Source: Burkholderiaceae bacterium (lineage in GTDB: Bacteria > Pseudomonadota > Gammaproteobacteria > Burkholderiales > Burkholderiaceae_D). Taken from it: 6,644 bases of DNA. The notes under the pieces are model-generated. The model was given only the letters and a program-made list of their open reading frames with translations. It was not told where the DNA came from and did no database searches. Positions 1 to 5,290 of the stretch are shown here, one piece after another. Within the stretch, counting starts at the first letter, position 1, and every line of letters starts with the position of its first letter. The DNA lies in the NCBI GenBank assembly GCA_019752915.1, contig JAIELO010000042.1, positions 1-6,644 of the forward strand, read 5' to 3'. A program made the position numbers and the translations under genes.

Positions 1-872
1 ATCTTGAACCATAGCTCCGAGCGCGCCAATGGAGTTGCTGAGCTAAGCAAAGGATTGGTCAGTTCAATAATGCGCCGGTGCGGCAGATCGGCCAAAGCGA
101 TGGCCTCCCGATAGTGTGCATAAAACAGGCGGTCAAACGAGCCGTCGGCAATGGCCAGTTCCAGACCATGTCTCACGTCCTCAGCGAGCCGGACATTGCG
201 TCGGTTGACGAAAAAATAGTCCGCAGTCGGAAAACGAATCACGATATAGGGGTCGACGATCAGCTTGTCGTGCACCTTGGCCTCATTCCAGACCGTGATG
301 ATCGGTCGAGGAAAATAGTCGATCCGGTGCGCAGCGAGCATATCAAACATGCCTTCGTAGGTGGCGATGCCGCGCACCGCAAGTCCGTTCGCGCGCAAGA
401 TGTCGATATCGGGCCAGTCGTGGCCTTGGCCTGCTAGTAAGGGCTTGAGGTCACCCAAGGTTTTCACACGCAAAAACTGGGATGAATGCTTGGCGCTAAG
501 CAGGCTGATGCGCCAGCCCATCAGGCCTTTGGTAATCGGTATGCGAATTGGCAAGAGCTGCTCCTCGCGCTCGCTCGATGTCATCGTCGCCATAATGTCA
601 ACCCTGCCGCTTTCCGAGACAATTTCGAGCGCAGCCCGGCTTTGTTTCATGGTCTGCGGCGCAACCTTGACCACGTAGTGGGCCTTCGTTTTGGACAGTG
701 CCAGCTTGAGCAGCGCGACCGCATAGTCGTTGTAGCTGTGATCGTCAACGCTTTCTGGCGCGGGAAAGGTGATCGTTGTCGCCTGCACGCTTGCGCCCGT
801 GAAGACTAGGGTAAAGGCCATAAACAATAGCCAGAGGTGCAATCTTCTTACAATGAAATCCGCATCTGACAT
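1..872 (-). CDS. Periplasmic substrate-binding-like protein (SBP_bac_3 type), 3' end beyond window
   Basis: An open frame starts at the ATG at 872 and runs 290 codons to the left edge without a stop, so the C-terminus is missing. Residues 1-31 look like a Sec signal peptide: Arg-Arg at 9-10, a hydrophobic core around 13-25, and a likely cut after VQA. The mature part resembles the type 2 periplasmic binding fold of amino-acid-binding proteins. It has the order seen in orphan 'transporter substrate-binding domain' proteins: a DLKPLLAGQG segment near 141-150, WPD at 153-155, an ILRANGL stretch near 158-164, and DYFPR at 185-189. Such proteins usually have about 290-310 residues, so little is lost. 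No transporter permease or ATPase gene is visible, so a ligand or transport role is not shown. The start has only a weak ribosome site; an internal ATG at 821 would cut into the signal peptide. The gene is less G+C-rich than its neighbours. The family call is from motif recognition only. Confidence 0.8.
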   Translation of the reverse strand, partial: MSDADFIVRRLHLWLLFMAFTLVFTGASVQATTITFPAPESVDDHSYNDYAVALLKLALSKTKAHYVVKVAPQTMKQSRAALEIVSESGRVDIMATMTSSEREEQLLPIRIPITKGLMGWRISLLSAKHSSQFLRVKTLGDLKPLLAGQGHDWPDIDILRANGLAVRGIATYEGMFDMLAAHRIDYFPRPIITVWNEAKVHDKLIVDPYIVIRFPTADYFFVNRRNVRLAEDVRHGLELAIADGSFDRLFYAHYREAIALADLPHRRIIELTNPLLSSATPLARSELWFK

Positions 873-892
873 ATTTTCCGTCCGCGTTTGCT

Positions 893-914
893 CATTGGAG
901 AAGCTCCACCAATG
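893..914 (-). promoter_or_regulatory. Near-palindrome in the leader of the substrate-binding-like gene
   Basis: The arms CATTGG and CCAATG are perfectly complementary. The ten bases between them are also partly self-complementary, so the 22-base site is nearly palindromic. It lies about 20 bases upstream of the ATG at 872 and overlaps the start of a 15-codon reading frame (895 to 848). It could be an operator or an RNA hairpin near the ribosome site; the sequence does not decide. Confidence 0.25.
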
Positions 915-933
915 GCGATTTTTGATTGTGTCG

Positions 934-962
934 ACTCTATCAGCGAGTTTGAAATACGGCAA
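934..962 (-). promoter_or_regulatory. Candidate sigma-70 promoter for the substrate-binding-like gene
   Basis: On the minus strand TTGCCG (962-957) and TAGAGT (939-934) each match four of six consensus bases, with a 17-base spacer. Transcription would begin near 927, giving a leader of about 55 bases that contains the 893-914 palindrome. The rest of the 873-1071 gap shows no convincing gene in either direction. Confidence 0.3.
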
Positions 963-1047
963 TCTATCCCGACCTGACGCTTGTGGCCGAATTCATACAC
1001 CACTTTCCGGGACATGATCGCCGCCTATACGCTGTTTTGATAATTGA

Positions 1048-1068
1048 GGTGGACTGGCAGGGTCCGCC
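1048..1068 (-). terminator. Weak hairpin just after the DUF5694 gene
   Basis: Seven-base arms (1048-1054 and 1062-1068, one mismatch) enclose a seven-base loop a few bases past the stop codon at 1072. The downstream minus strand has only scattered T residues and no clean T-run. It is a possible intrinsic terminator for the DUF5694 gene, but a weak one. Confidence 0.25.
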
Positions 1069-1071
1069 CCC

Positions 1072-2163
1072 CTAGCGCAGCACCTTGTCAGACGACACAA
1101 TACGCACGTCGTGCATCTGGTTCAGGTAGTGTTCGAGATACCACTTGTGACTGGCACCGACGATGACCAGAGTACGACTCCCCGGCGCAACGCCGATGGC
1201 TTCCCGGATGTTGGAGGCCATGCGCAGGTTGCGGGTCTCCCAATAGGTCACGTAACTGCGACCAAATTGCTGGGGCGAGCCTTCCTCGAGCGCAGCACCG
1301 AAGTCGCTGTCGAAGATCAGTCTGGCTTGCGAAGGATCATTCAGGGCGCGATACAGCGCCAAAACGCCATCGGCATCGCCGATCCGGTCATACAGTAGAG
1401 CGTCCATTTGCTTGCGCTTTGCGTTCGCCGGATTGTTCCATGCCTTGGTGATCGCATCGCCAAAGGCTTTCTGCTCCGCATCCGACAAATCTACCGCACT
1501 CGCGGTTTGATCGTCCATGCTCACCACGCGCTCGAGTCCCAGCGCCGCCGCCAGCGGCGCGGCGATCAGCGTATCCTCGCTGCGCCGCTGGCGCAGTTTC
1601 TCGAGCGCAGAGACCAGTGTGGCATCGAGGCCATCGCCAGCGTGCTGCTCCGCTTCCGGCAAACGCAACCACTGTACTAATCCGGAAACCGGTTCGCCGC
1701 CAGCCAGAAACACGGCGGCAAGATGACGCCGCTGGGATGCGCTCGGGTCGGCGGGCCAGTTGGCAAGTAGCCGATCGATTTCGGCGGTCGCAGCCGGCAC
1801 ATCAAGGCCAGTGGCAGCGCGCGCCGGTGCCGGATCCCAGCGGCAATACGACTCCACCGTGTCTTTGTAACGGCTTGGAAACTGACGCATGAAGGCGCAC
1901 TGCGGACCGGAACGGCTCTCGATGGCGATGATGCGGGGATTCCAAGCCAGCAGGCGCTGATTCAAGAGCCGCACGCCGCTTGGCTGGAAGCTGGCAGACA
2001 ACTGCGACAAGTGAGGCGTACCGAGCACCAGCACGTCGTTTGGCACGCCCTTCGCCGGGCCTTTCAATGTGCTCGGGTCGAAGGCTCGCGCAGGTTCCTG
2101 GGCGCTCGCGCTCGTCAAGCAAAGCAGGGTGGCAGCCAGCAGGCCCGTCATACGTGTCAGCAT
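1072..2163 (-). CDS. Exported DUF5694 / TraB-PrgY-like protein
   Basis: The product has 363 residues. The ATG at 2163 is preceded by AGGAG six bases upstream, which supports this start. Residues 1-21 form a signal peptide with a likely cut after SASA; the Cys at 15 does not sit in a good lipobox, so a soluble periplasmic protein is the best guess. Two GxxH motifs are visible, GTPH at 48-51 and GASH at 336-339. Glu82 (in AIES) lies between them, as does Arg311 (in YWETRN). Two GxxH motifs plus a conserved Glu and Arg are the hallmark described for the TraB/PrgY/Tiki superfamily, some members of which are proposed or shown to be metal-dependent peptidases. The LGTPH opening and the WETRN...NI...GASH ending also fit DUF5694 as I remember it. 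Activity and substrate are unknown. It stands alone between the tRNA terminator and the substrate-binding-like gene. Confidence 0.85.
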   Translation of the reverse strand: MLTRMTGLLAATLLCLTSASAQEPARAFDPSTLKGPAKGVPNDVLVLGTPHLSQLSASFQPSGVRLLNQRLLAWNPRIIAIESRSGPQCAFMRQFPSRYKDTVESYCRWDPAPARAATGLDVPAATAEIDRLLANWPADPSASQRRHLAAVFLAGGEPVSGLVQWLRLPEAEQHAGDGLDATLVSALEKLRQRRSEDTLIAAPLAAALGLERVVSMDDQTASAVDLSDAEQKAFGDAITKAWNNPANAKRKQMDALLYDRIGDADGVLALYRALNDPSQARLIFDSDFGAALEEGSPQQFGRSYVTYWETRNLRMASNIREAIGVAPGSRTLVIVGASHKWYLEHYLNQMHDVRIVSSDKVLR

Positions 2164-2169
2164 CGAATA

Positions 2170-2213
2170 CTCCTCTCAAGGCAAATTAAACGGCACCCCG
2201 ATGGATGTGTTTC
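2170..2213 (-). promoter_or_regulatory. Ribosome site and candidate promoter of the DUF5694 gene
   Basis: AGGAG at 2174-2170 is a good Shine-Dalgarno sequence with a six-base spacer to the ATG at 2163. Further up, TTTAAT (2190-2185) matches five of six -10 bases. GAAACA (2213-2208), 17 bases before it, matches only three -35 bases. The ribosome site is solid; the promoter is a guess. A promoter is expected here because a strong terminator lies upstream at 2298-2339. Confidence 0.4.
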
Positions 2214-2297
2214 GGGATGGAGAGGCTAATGTAGGCAAATACGCCGGCTCAGGCTGGGCGCATGCGATAGTCGGTAAATTTGGTGGTATGGAATGCC

Positions 2298-2339
2298 AAA
2301 AACAGAAAAGCCGCTGATCCCTTACGGAATCAACGGCTT
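2298..2339 (-). terminator. Strong intrinsic terminator of the initiator tRNA gene
   Basis: Read on the minus strand, a 14-base-pair stem (arms 2339-2326 and 2321-2308, two G-U pairs, GTAA loop) is followed by TTTTCTGTTTTT. It begins seven bases after the encoded CCA end of the tRNA. Stem, tight loop and T-tract together make this a textbook Rho-independent terminator. It isolates the DUF5694 gene from tRNA transcription. Confidence 0.92.
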
Positions 2340-2345
2340 CGAATT

Positions 2346-2422
2346 TGGTTGCGGGGACAGGATTTGAACCTGTGACCTTCGGGTTATGAGCCCGACGAGC
2401 TGCCAGACTGCTCCACCCCGCG
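2346..2422 (-). tRNA. Initiator tRNA-fMet (anticodon CAT)
   Basis: The 77-base cloverleaf includes an encoded CCA (2348-2346). The acceptor stem begins CGCGGGG and ends CCCCGCA, so position 1 is C facing A72; this unpaired C1-A72 end is the mark of bacterial initiator tRNA and is needed for formylation. The anticodon arm is TCGGG-CTCATAA-CCCGA, with the three G-C pairs that direct initiator tRNA to the ribosomal P site. The T arm is ACAGG-TTCAAAT-CCTGT. The sequence is very close to the Escherichia coli initiator tRNA. It has its own promoter just upstream and a strong terminator just downstream, so it is probably transcribed alone. Elongator tRNA-Met is excluded by the acceptor end and the anticodon stem. 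Confidence 0.98.
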
Positions 2423-2434
2423 TCTGAGGCCTGA

Positions 2435-2463
2435 ATTATATACAGTTTGCCGGTGCTGTGCAA
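2435..2463 (-). promoter_or_regulatory. Sigma-70 promoter of the initiator tRNA gene
   Basis: A perfect -10 box TATAAT (2440-2435) lies 17 bases downstream of TTGCAC (2463-2458), a partial -35 box. Transcription would start near 2428, about six bases before the mature tRNA 5' end, leaving a very short leader for RNase P to remove. The region right after the -10 box is GC-rich (around GGCC), as is common for stable-RNA promoters under stringent control; that regulation is inferred. Confidence 0.75.
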
Positions 2464-2515
2464 GAGCTTGAATGCGTTGCGTCGATATTTTCTGCATTTG
2501 TGGTCCGCTGGCGAC

Positions 2516-2541
2516 CGTAAAACGTCGGGAAAACGCGACGT
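2516..2541 (-). terminator. Candidate terminator of the methyltransferase gene
   Basis: A perfect six-base stem (ACGTCG at 2541-2536, CGACGT at 2527-2522) with an eight-base loop starts four bases after the methyltransferase stop codon. A short TTTT run at its base is followed by A. It is short for an intrinsic terminator but well placed. Confidence 0.4.
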
Positions 2542-2545
2542 ACGC

Positions 2546-3715
2546 TTACTGTGCGGCGAGCCGCCATAACGAGGTGACTTCGGCCGAGCGGGCCGCATGC
2601 AGCGGGTCGCTGGCGTCGCTGGCTCGCGGGTGCACGGGGCGGATGTCCTGACGATCGAGCACTTTCAGGCCGGCGTCGGCGATCCAGCCCAGTAGTTCGG
2701 TGCGCGGACGCAGTCCCAGATGCTCGGCCAGGTCAGACAGAATCAGCCAGCCTTCGCCGCCGGGCGAAAGGTGGGCGCTCAGGCCGGCCAGGAAGCCGCG
2801 CAGCATGCGGCTGTCCGGATCGTAGACGGCGTATTCGATGGCCGAACTAGGACGCGCCGGTACCCATGGCGGGTTGCAGACCACCAGCGGAGCACGGCCT
2901 TCCGGGAATAGGTCCGCTTCCAGCAGTTCGACCTGCTGGTCGAGTTCGAGCCGCTGCAGGTTTTCGCGGGCGCAGCTGAGGGCGCGCTGATCCATGTCGG
3001 TGGCGACGATGCGGCGGATGCCGCGCTTGGCCAGTACCGCCGACAGTACGCCGGTACCGGCGCCGATGTCGAAGGCCAGCGAGGTGTCTTTGGGCAGGGC
3101 CGCGTTGGCAACCAGACTCACGTATTCACCGCGCACCGGCGAGAACACGCCGTAGTGGGGGTGAATCCGCGCATCCAGTGCGGCGATGTCGACGCCGGTG
3201 CGACGCCATTCGTGGGCGCCGATCAGACCTAGCAGTTCACGCAGCGAGGCGATGAAGGGCGCGCTGTAACGGCCGTACGCTTCATTGCAGGCGAGCTGGA
3301 CGTCCGGCGCGCGGCGCAGCGGGATGGTGTAGCCGTCTTCGAACGGAATCAGCAGCATGGCCAGGGTGCGCGCCCGTTGCGATTGTGCCTGACGGTGCAG
3401 GTGGAATGCTTCGGTGGGCGTGGCGGGCTGTTTGGCCGGCTTGGCTTTTTTCGCAGGTTTGTTCTTGTGGTCGGCGCGCCGCGCCAGTGCCTGCAGCAGC
3501 TGGCGGGCGTTCTGGAAGTCGCCGCGCCACAGCAGGGCCGTGCCTTCGCAGGCCATGCGGTAGGCCAGGTCGGCATTGGTGCGGTCGTCGGCGATCACCA
3601 CGCGTTTCGGTGCCGGCATGCCCGCTTCCGAGCGCCAGACGGCGCTGCACTGTACGCCGTTCTCCTCCCAGTGGATCTGTGGTGTTGCGGCGGAGGTAGT
3701 GGTTGGTACGGGCAT
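2546..3715 (-). CDS. Class I SAM-dependent methyltransferase with NPPW motif
   Basis: The product has 389 residues and a typical Rossmann-fold methyltransferase core in its second half. DIGAGTG at 216-222 binds S-adenosylmethionine. The acidic TDMD at 239-242 would hold the ribose, and EAD at 266-268 is near the adenine site. NPPW at 281-284 is the catalytic loop of the N-methyltransferase branch, to which PrmC, PrmB and RsmC belong. Residues 1-80 form a separate N-terminal region, joined by a Lys/Pro/Ala-rich linker (84-99) to a helical stretch before the core. Thus it could modify a glutamine in a protein, or an exocyclic amine in RNA; the target cannot be read from the sequence. The ATG at 3715 has no clear ribosome site; the in-frame ATG of Met33 has GGAAG five bases upstream and is a real alternative start. 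The length is greater than PrmC (about 280) and close to RsmC-like two-domain enzymes. Confidence 0.85.
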   Translation of the reverse strand: MPVPTTTSAATPQIHWEENGVQCSAVWRSEAGMPAPKRVVIADDRTNADLAYRMACEGTALLWRGDFQNARQLLQALARRADHKNKPAKKAKPAKQPATPTEAFHLHRQAQSQRARTLAMLLIPFEDGYTIPLRRAPDVQLACNEAYGRYSAPFIASLRELLGLIGAHEWRRTGVDIAALDARIHPHYGVFSPVRGEYVSLVANAALPKDTSLAFDIGAGTGVLSAVLAKRGIRRIVATDMDQRALSCARENLQRLELDQQVELLEADLFPEGRAPLVVCNPPWVPARPSSAIEYAVYDPDSRMLRGFLAGLSAHLSPGGEGWLILSDLAEHLGLRPRTELLGWIADAGLKVLDRQDIRPVHPRASDASDPLHAARSAEVTSLWRLAAQ

Positions 3716-3755
3716 GGTGGGCGATCAGTAGGTGGTGTGAGCGAAAAGGACGACG

Positions 3756-3796
3756 CGCAAAGCGCCGGAGATGACGAACATCTCCGGCGCTTTGCG
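3756..3796 (-). terminator. Perfect 18-bp hairpin between the 361-residue gene and the methyltransferase
   Basis: The arms 3756-3773 and 3779-3796 are perfectly complementary over 18 bases with a five-base loop. The hairpin starts 27 bases past the stop codon at 3824 and ends 40 bases before the methyltransferase start. Neither side has a clean T-run: the minus strand continues with CGTCGTCCTTTTC. It probably ends or stabilises the upstream mRNA, but termination efficiency is uncertain. If it does terminate, the methyltransferase promoter must lie within 3716-3755, where I see no good boxes. Confidence 0.65.
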
Positions 3797-3823
3797 GTGT
3801 GCAGTGCTTATTATACTGGTCGT

Positions 3824-4909
3824 CTAGGCGTCGATGTCGGCGATTGCCTGACGGGCATCGCTGTCGCCATCCTGATCAGGATCGGTGCTGGCCGGCGCGG
3901 CTGCGCTGCTGGTGTCGCTGGCACTGGTGGCGGTGCTGCTGCTCGCGCTGGCATTGGTGCCAGTGTCCGTGCTGGCGCTGCTGGCAGCGCTGCTATCGGC
4001 GCCACTGGCGGCGGCCGCTTTGGCTTTGTCGGCAGCGCTTGGCGCGCTATAGGTATTGGTGTCCTTGCTGTTGACCAGATTGAGCAGGCGCAGTGACAGG
4101 CTGCGCAAGGTGTTGCGGTCGATGCCGTCGCTGGTTTTGGCGGGCGAGGTGTCGCCCGTCGACAGCGCCGATTGCAGGTCGAGGCCGATCAGCTTGAACA
4201 GGTCGGACAGGGTGCCGGGGAAATCGATATTCGGCAGTTGTACCGTCGGCAGCTCGGCGGTGCTGCTGGTCAGGGGAGTGCTGCCGGTTGCCTTGTCGGA
4301 CGGGGTGTTGCGGGCCGTTGGCGCTTGCACACTGTCGAGCAGGCGGCTGTTCTGGCTGGCGGCATCGCTGGCCGTCCCCTGGTTCGCACTGCTGCGATCA
4401 TTACTGCGATCGTAGCCGCCGGTCCGGCTGGCGGCGGCGCTCAACTGGGCGTCGTACTGCACTTCGACTTCGAAATCGAATTTGCGGCCATCGGCGGTGG
4501 TAATCGTGCCTTTGCCGATGAAGTGCGAGCTGTCGGTGAGCTGGAAGGCGGCTGCGCTGCTGCCCTGTGGACCACCGCTCTGGCTTACCCCGGCAGCGAT
4601 GGTCGACGAGGTGTCCAGACTGGCCGAGTCAAAACTGATCTGGGCGTCTTTGCCCGCAGCGCCAAACAGGGACTGGGCGAAGCTGTTCAGGAAGCTCTGG
4701 GCGAAATCGACGGTGTCATTGCCGACCGCAGCGACATGCTGTTCCAGACGATTGCTCACGGAACTGGCGCTGCCGCTACCGGTCACGGCATCGCCCGCCT
4801 TGACCTGACGCGCAGCTGTGCTGGCGCTGGTTTTGGCGTCATTGGGCAGGTTGGCGGCATACAGCGAGGCCGGCAACGACCGTGAGGCGAGGGCAGGTAA
4901 GGTGGACAT
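3824..4909 (-). CDS. Cys-free, Ser/Ala-rich protein of unknown function with a C-terminal DxDxDG loop
   Basis: I do not recognise this 361-residue protein. It contains no Cys and no Trp, and its only Met is the initiator. There is no signal peptide or membrane segment. Residues 60-85 could form an amphipathic helix. Residues 122-155 alternate like beta strands (around GKGTITTADGRKFDFEVEV) and are the most domain-like part. Residues 160-220 are low-complexity and rich in Ser, Asn and Thr. Residues 221-280 contain hydrophobic helices (FPGTLSDLFKLIGLDL, LRSLSLRLLNLV). Residues 290-342 are almost only Ala, Ser, Thr and Asp. The end, DPDQDGDSD at 343-351, resembles the Ca2+-binding loop of EF-hand, dockerin or thrombospondin type 3 repeats. 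The ATG at 4909 has GGAA seven bases upstream. Composition resembles leaderless exported proteins, but that is inference. The frame is supported by its length and by protein-like segments; opposite-strand frames are less convincing. Confidence 0.7.
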   Translation of the reverse strand: MSTLPALASRSLPASLYAANLPNDAKTSASTAARQVKAGDAVTGSGSASSVSNRLEQHVAAVGNDTVDFAQSFLNSFAQSLFGAAGKDAQISFDSASLDTSSTIAAGVSQSGGPQGSSAAAFQLTDSSHFIGKGTITTADGRKFDFEVEVQYDAQLSAAASRTGGYDRSNDRSSANQGTASDAASQNSRLLDSVQAPTARNTPSDKATGSTPLTSSTAELPTVQLPNIDFPGTLSDLFKLIGLDLQSALSTGDTSPAKTSDGIDRNTLRSLSLRLLNLVNSKDTNTYSAPSAADKAKAAAASGADSSAASSASTDTGTNASASSSTATSASDTSSAAAPASTDPDQDGDSDARQAIADIDA

Positions 4910-4912
4910 GGC

Positions 4913-4969
4913 AGATTCCAGCAGATTCCGTTTGATGATACTTCTTTAACGGTTGCTTTGCCGGAATCT
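4913..4969 (-). promoter_or_regulatory. Upstream region of the 361-residue gene with three AGATTCC heptamers
   Basis: AGATTCC occurs on the plus strand at 4913-4919 and 4923-4929, inside a tandem ten-base repeat, and inverted (GGAATCT) at 4963-4969. The second direct and the inverted copy extend to a perfect eight-base inverted repeat. Between them a TATCAT (4940-4935) could be a -10 box, with no good -35. The proximal copy also supplies the GGAA of the ribosome site. This could be an operator or an RNA structure that masks the ribosome site. Confidence 0.35.
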
Positions 4970-5011
4970 TGAATCGGGGCCGCTTGCGGGCCGCAGCATG
5001 ACGGCAACGCT

Positions 5012-5032
5012 GCCCCGGATCGGGGCTAGCCC
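5012..5032 (-). other. GC-rich dyads after the zinc-binding-like gene
   Basis: GCCCCG and CGGGGC (5012-5026, three-base loop) form a hairpin that overlaps the palindrome GGGCTAGCCC (5023-5032). They begin nine bases past the stop codon at 5041. No T-run follows, so this may slow or end transcription only weakly. The rest of the 4910-5040 gap holds the heptamer repeats listed separately. Confidence 0.3.
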
Positions 5033-5040
5033 GGGGGCGA

Positions 5041-5250
5041 TCAGTGGTGGTGGGTCCAGCCTTCCGGTGCGGCCAGATAGGAGGCGACGGCATCTTTCTG
5101 GCCGATCGCGTGGTGGCGCGGCTCACCGCAGGTGCAGACGCCGAAATACGGCTGGATGTGCGAGCAGGCCGATACTTTTTGCAGGCGGACCTGCACGGCT
5201 TTGGCGCATTTGGCGCATTTGAAGGTCAGGGTGCGTGGTGCTTTTAACAT
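5041..5250 (-). CDS. Small Cys/His-rich, probable zinc-binding protein
   Basis: The product has 69 residues. A CxxC pair (Cys12, Cys15) sits in a short beta-like segment, TFKCAKCAKAVQVRL. A second cluster contains Cys29, His31, Cys39, Cys41, His46 and His47. The protein ends in three His (67-69). CxxC plus a later CxC is the usual layout of a zinc ribbon or knuckle, so one bound zinc is likely. I do not recognise the family. There is no signal peptide, so it should be cytoplasmic. The ATG at 5250 is the only start, because an in-frame TAG lies upstream; it has no visible Shine-Dalgarno sequence. The gene begins 40 bases after the SprA-like stop and could be co-transcribed with it. The abundance and spacing of Cys codons make a real gene more likely than a chance frame. 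Confidence 0.65.
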   Translation of the reverse strand: MLKAPRTLTFKCAKCAKAVQVRLQKVSACSHIQPYFGVCTCGEPRHHAIGQKDAVASYLAAPEGWTHHH

Positions 5251-5290
5251 GATGTGGTCTGGTTGACGGGCAAAGGCGGCATTCTAGCAT

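Noticed and set aside
960..1074. Possible remnant of a transposase or insertion sequence in the gap before the DUF5694 stop
   Set aside because: Short plus-strand frames exist here, but none gives a recognisable domain, and no terminal inverted repeats or target duplications are visible.
2176..2598. A 140-codon minus-strand frame
   Set aside because: It runs straight through the initiator tRNA gene, its promoter and its terminator, and overlaps the end of the methyltransferase.
3377..4096. A 239-codon plus-strand frame rich in Gly, Ala and Val
   Set aside because: It lies antisense across parts of the methyltransferase and the 361-residue gene and spans their intergenic hairpin. It shows no motif, and its composition is what the complement of Ala/Ser-rich codons gives.
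4172..4885. A 237-codon plus-strand frame
   Set aside because: It is antisense to the 361-residue gene. That gene has a plausible start, ribosome site and domain-like segments, while this frame is Gly/Ala/Val-rich without motifs. Since the 361-residue protein is itself unrecognised, some doubt remains.
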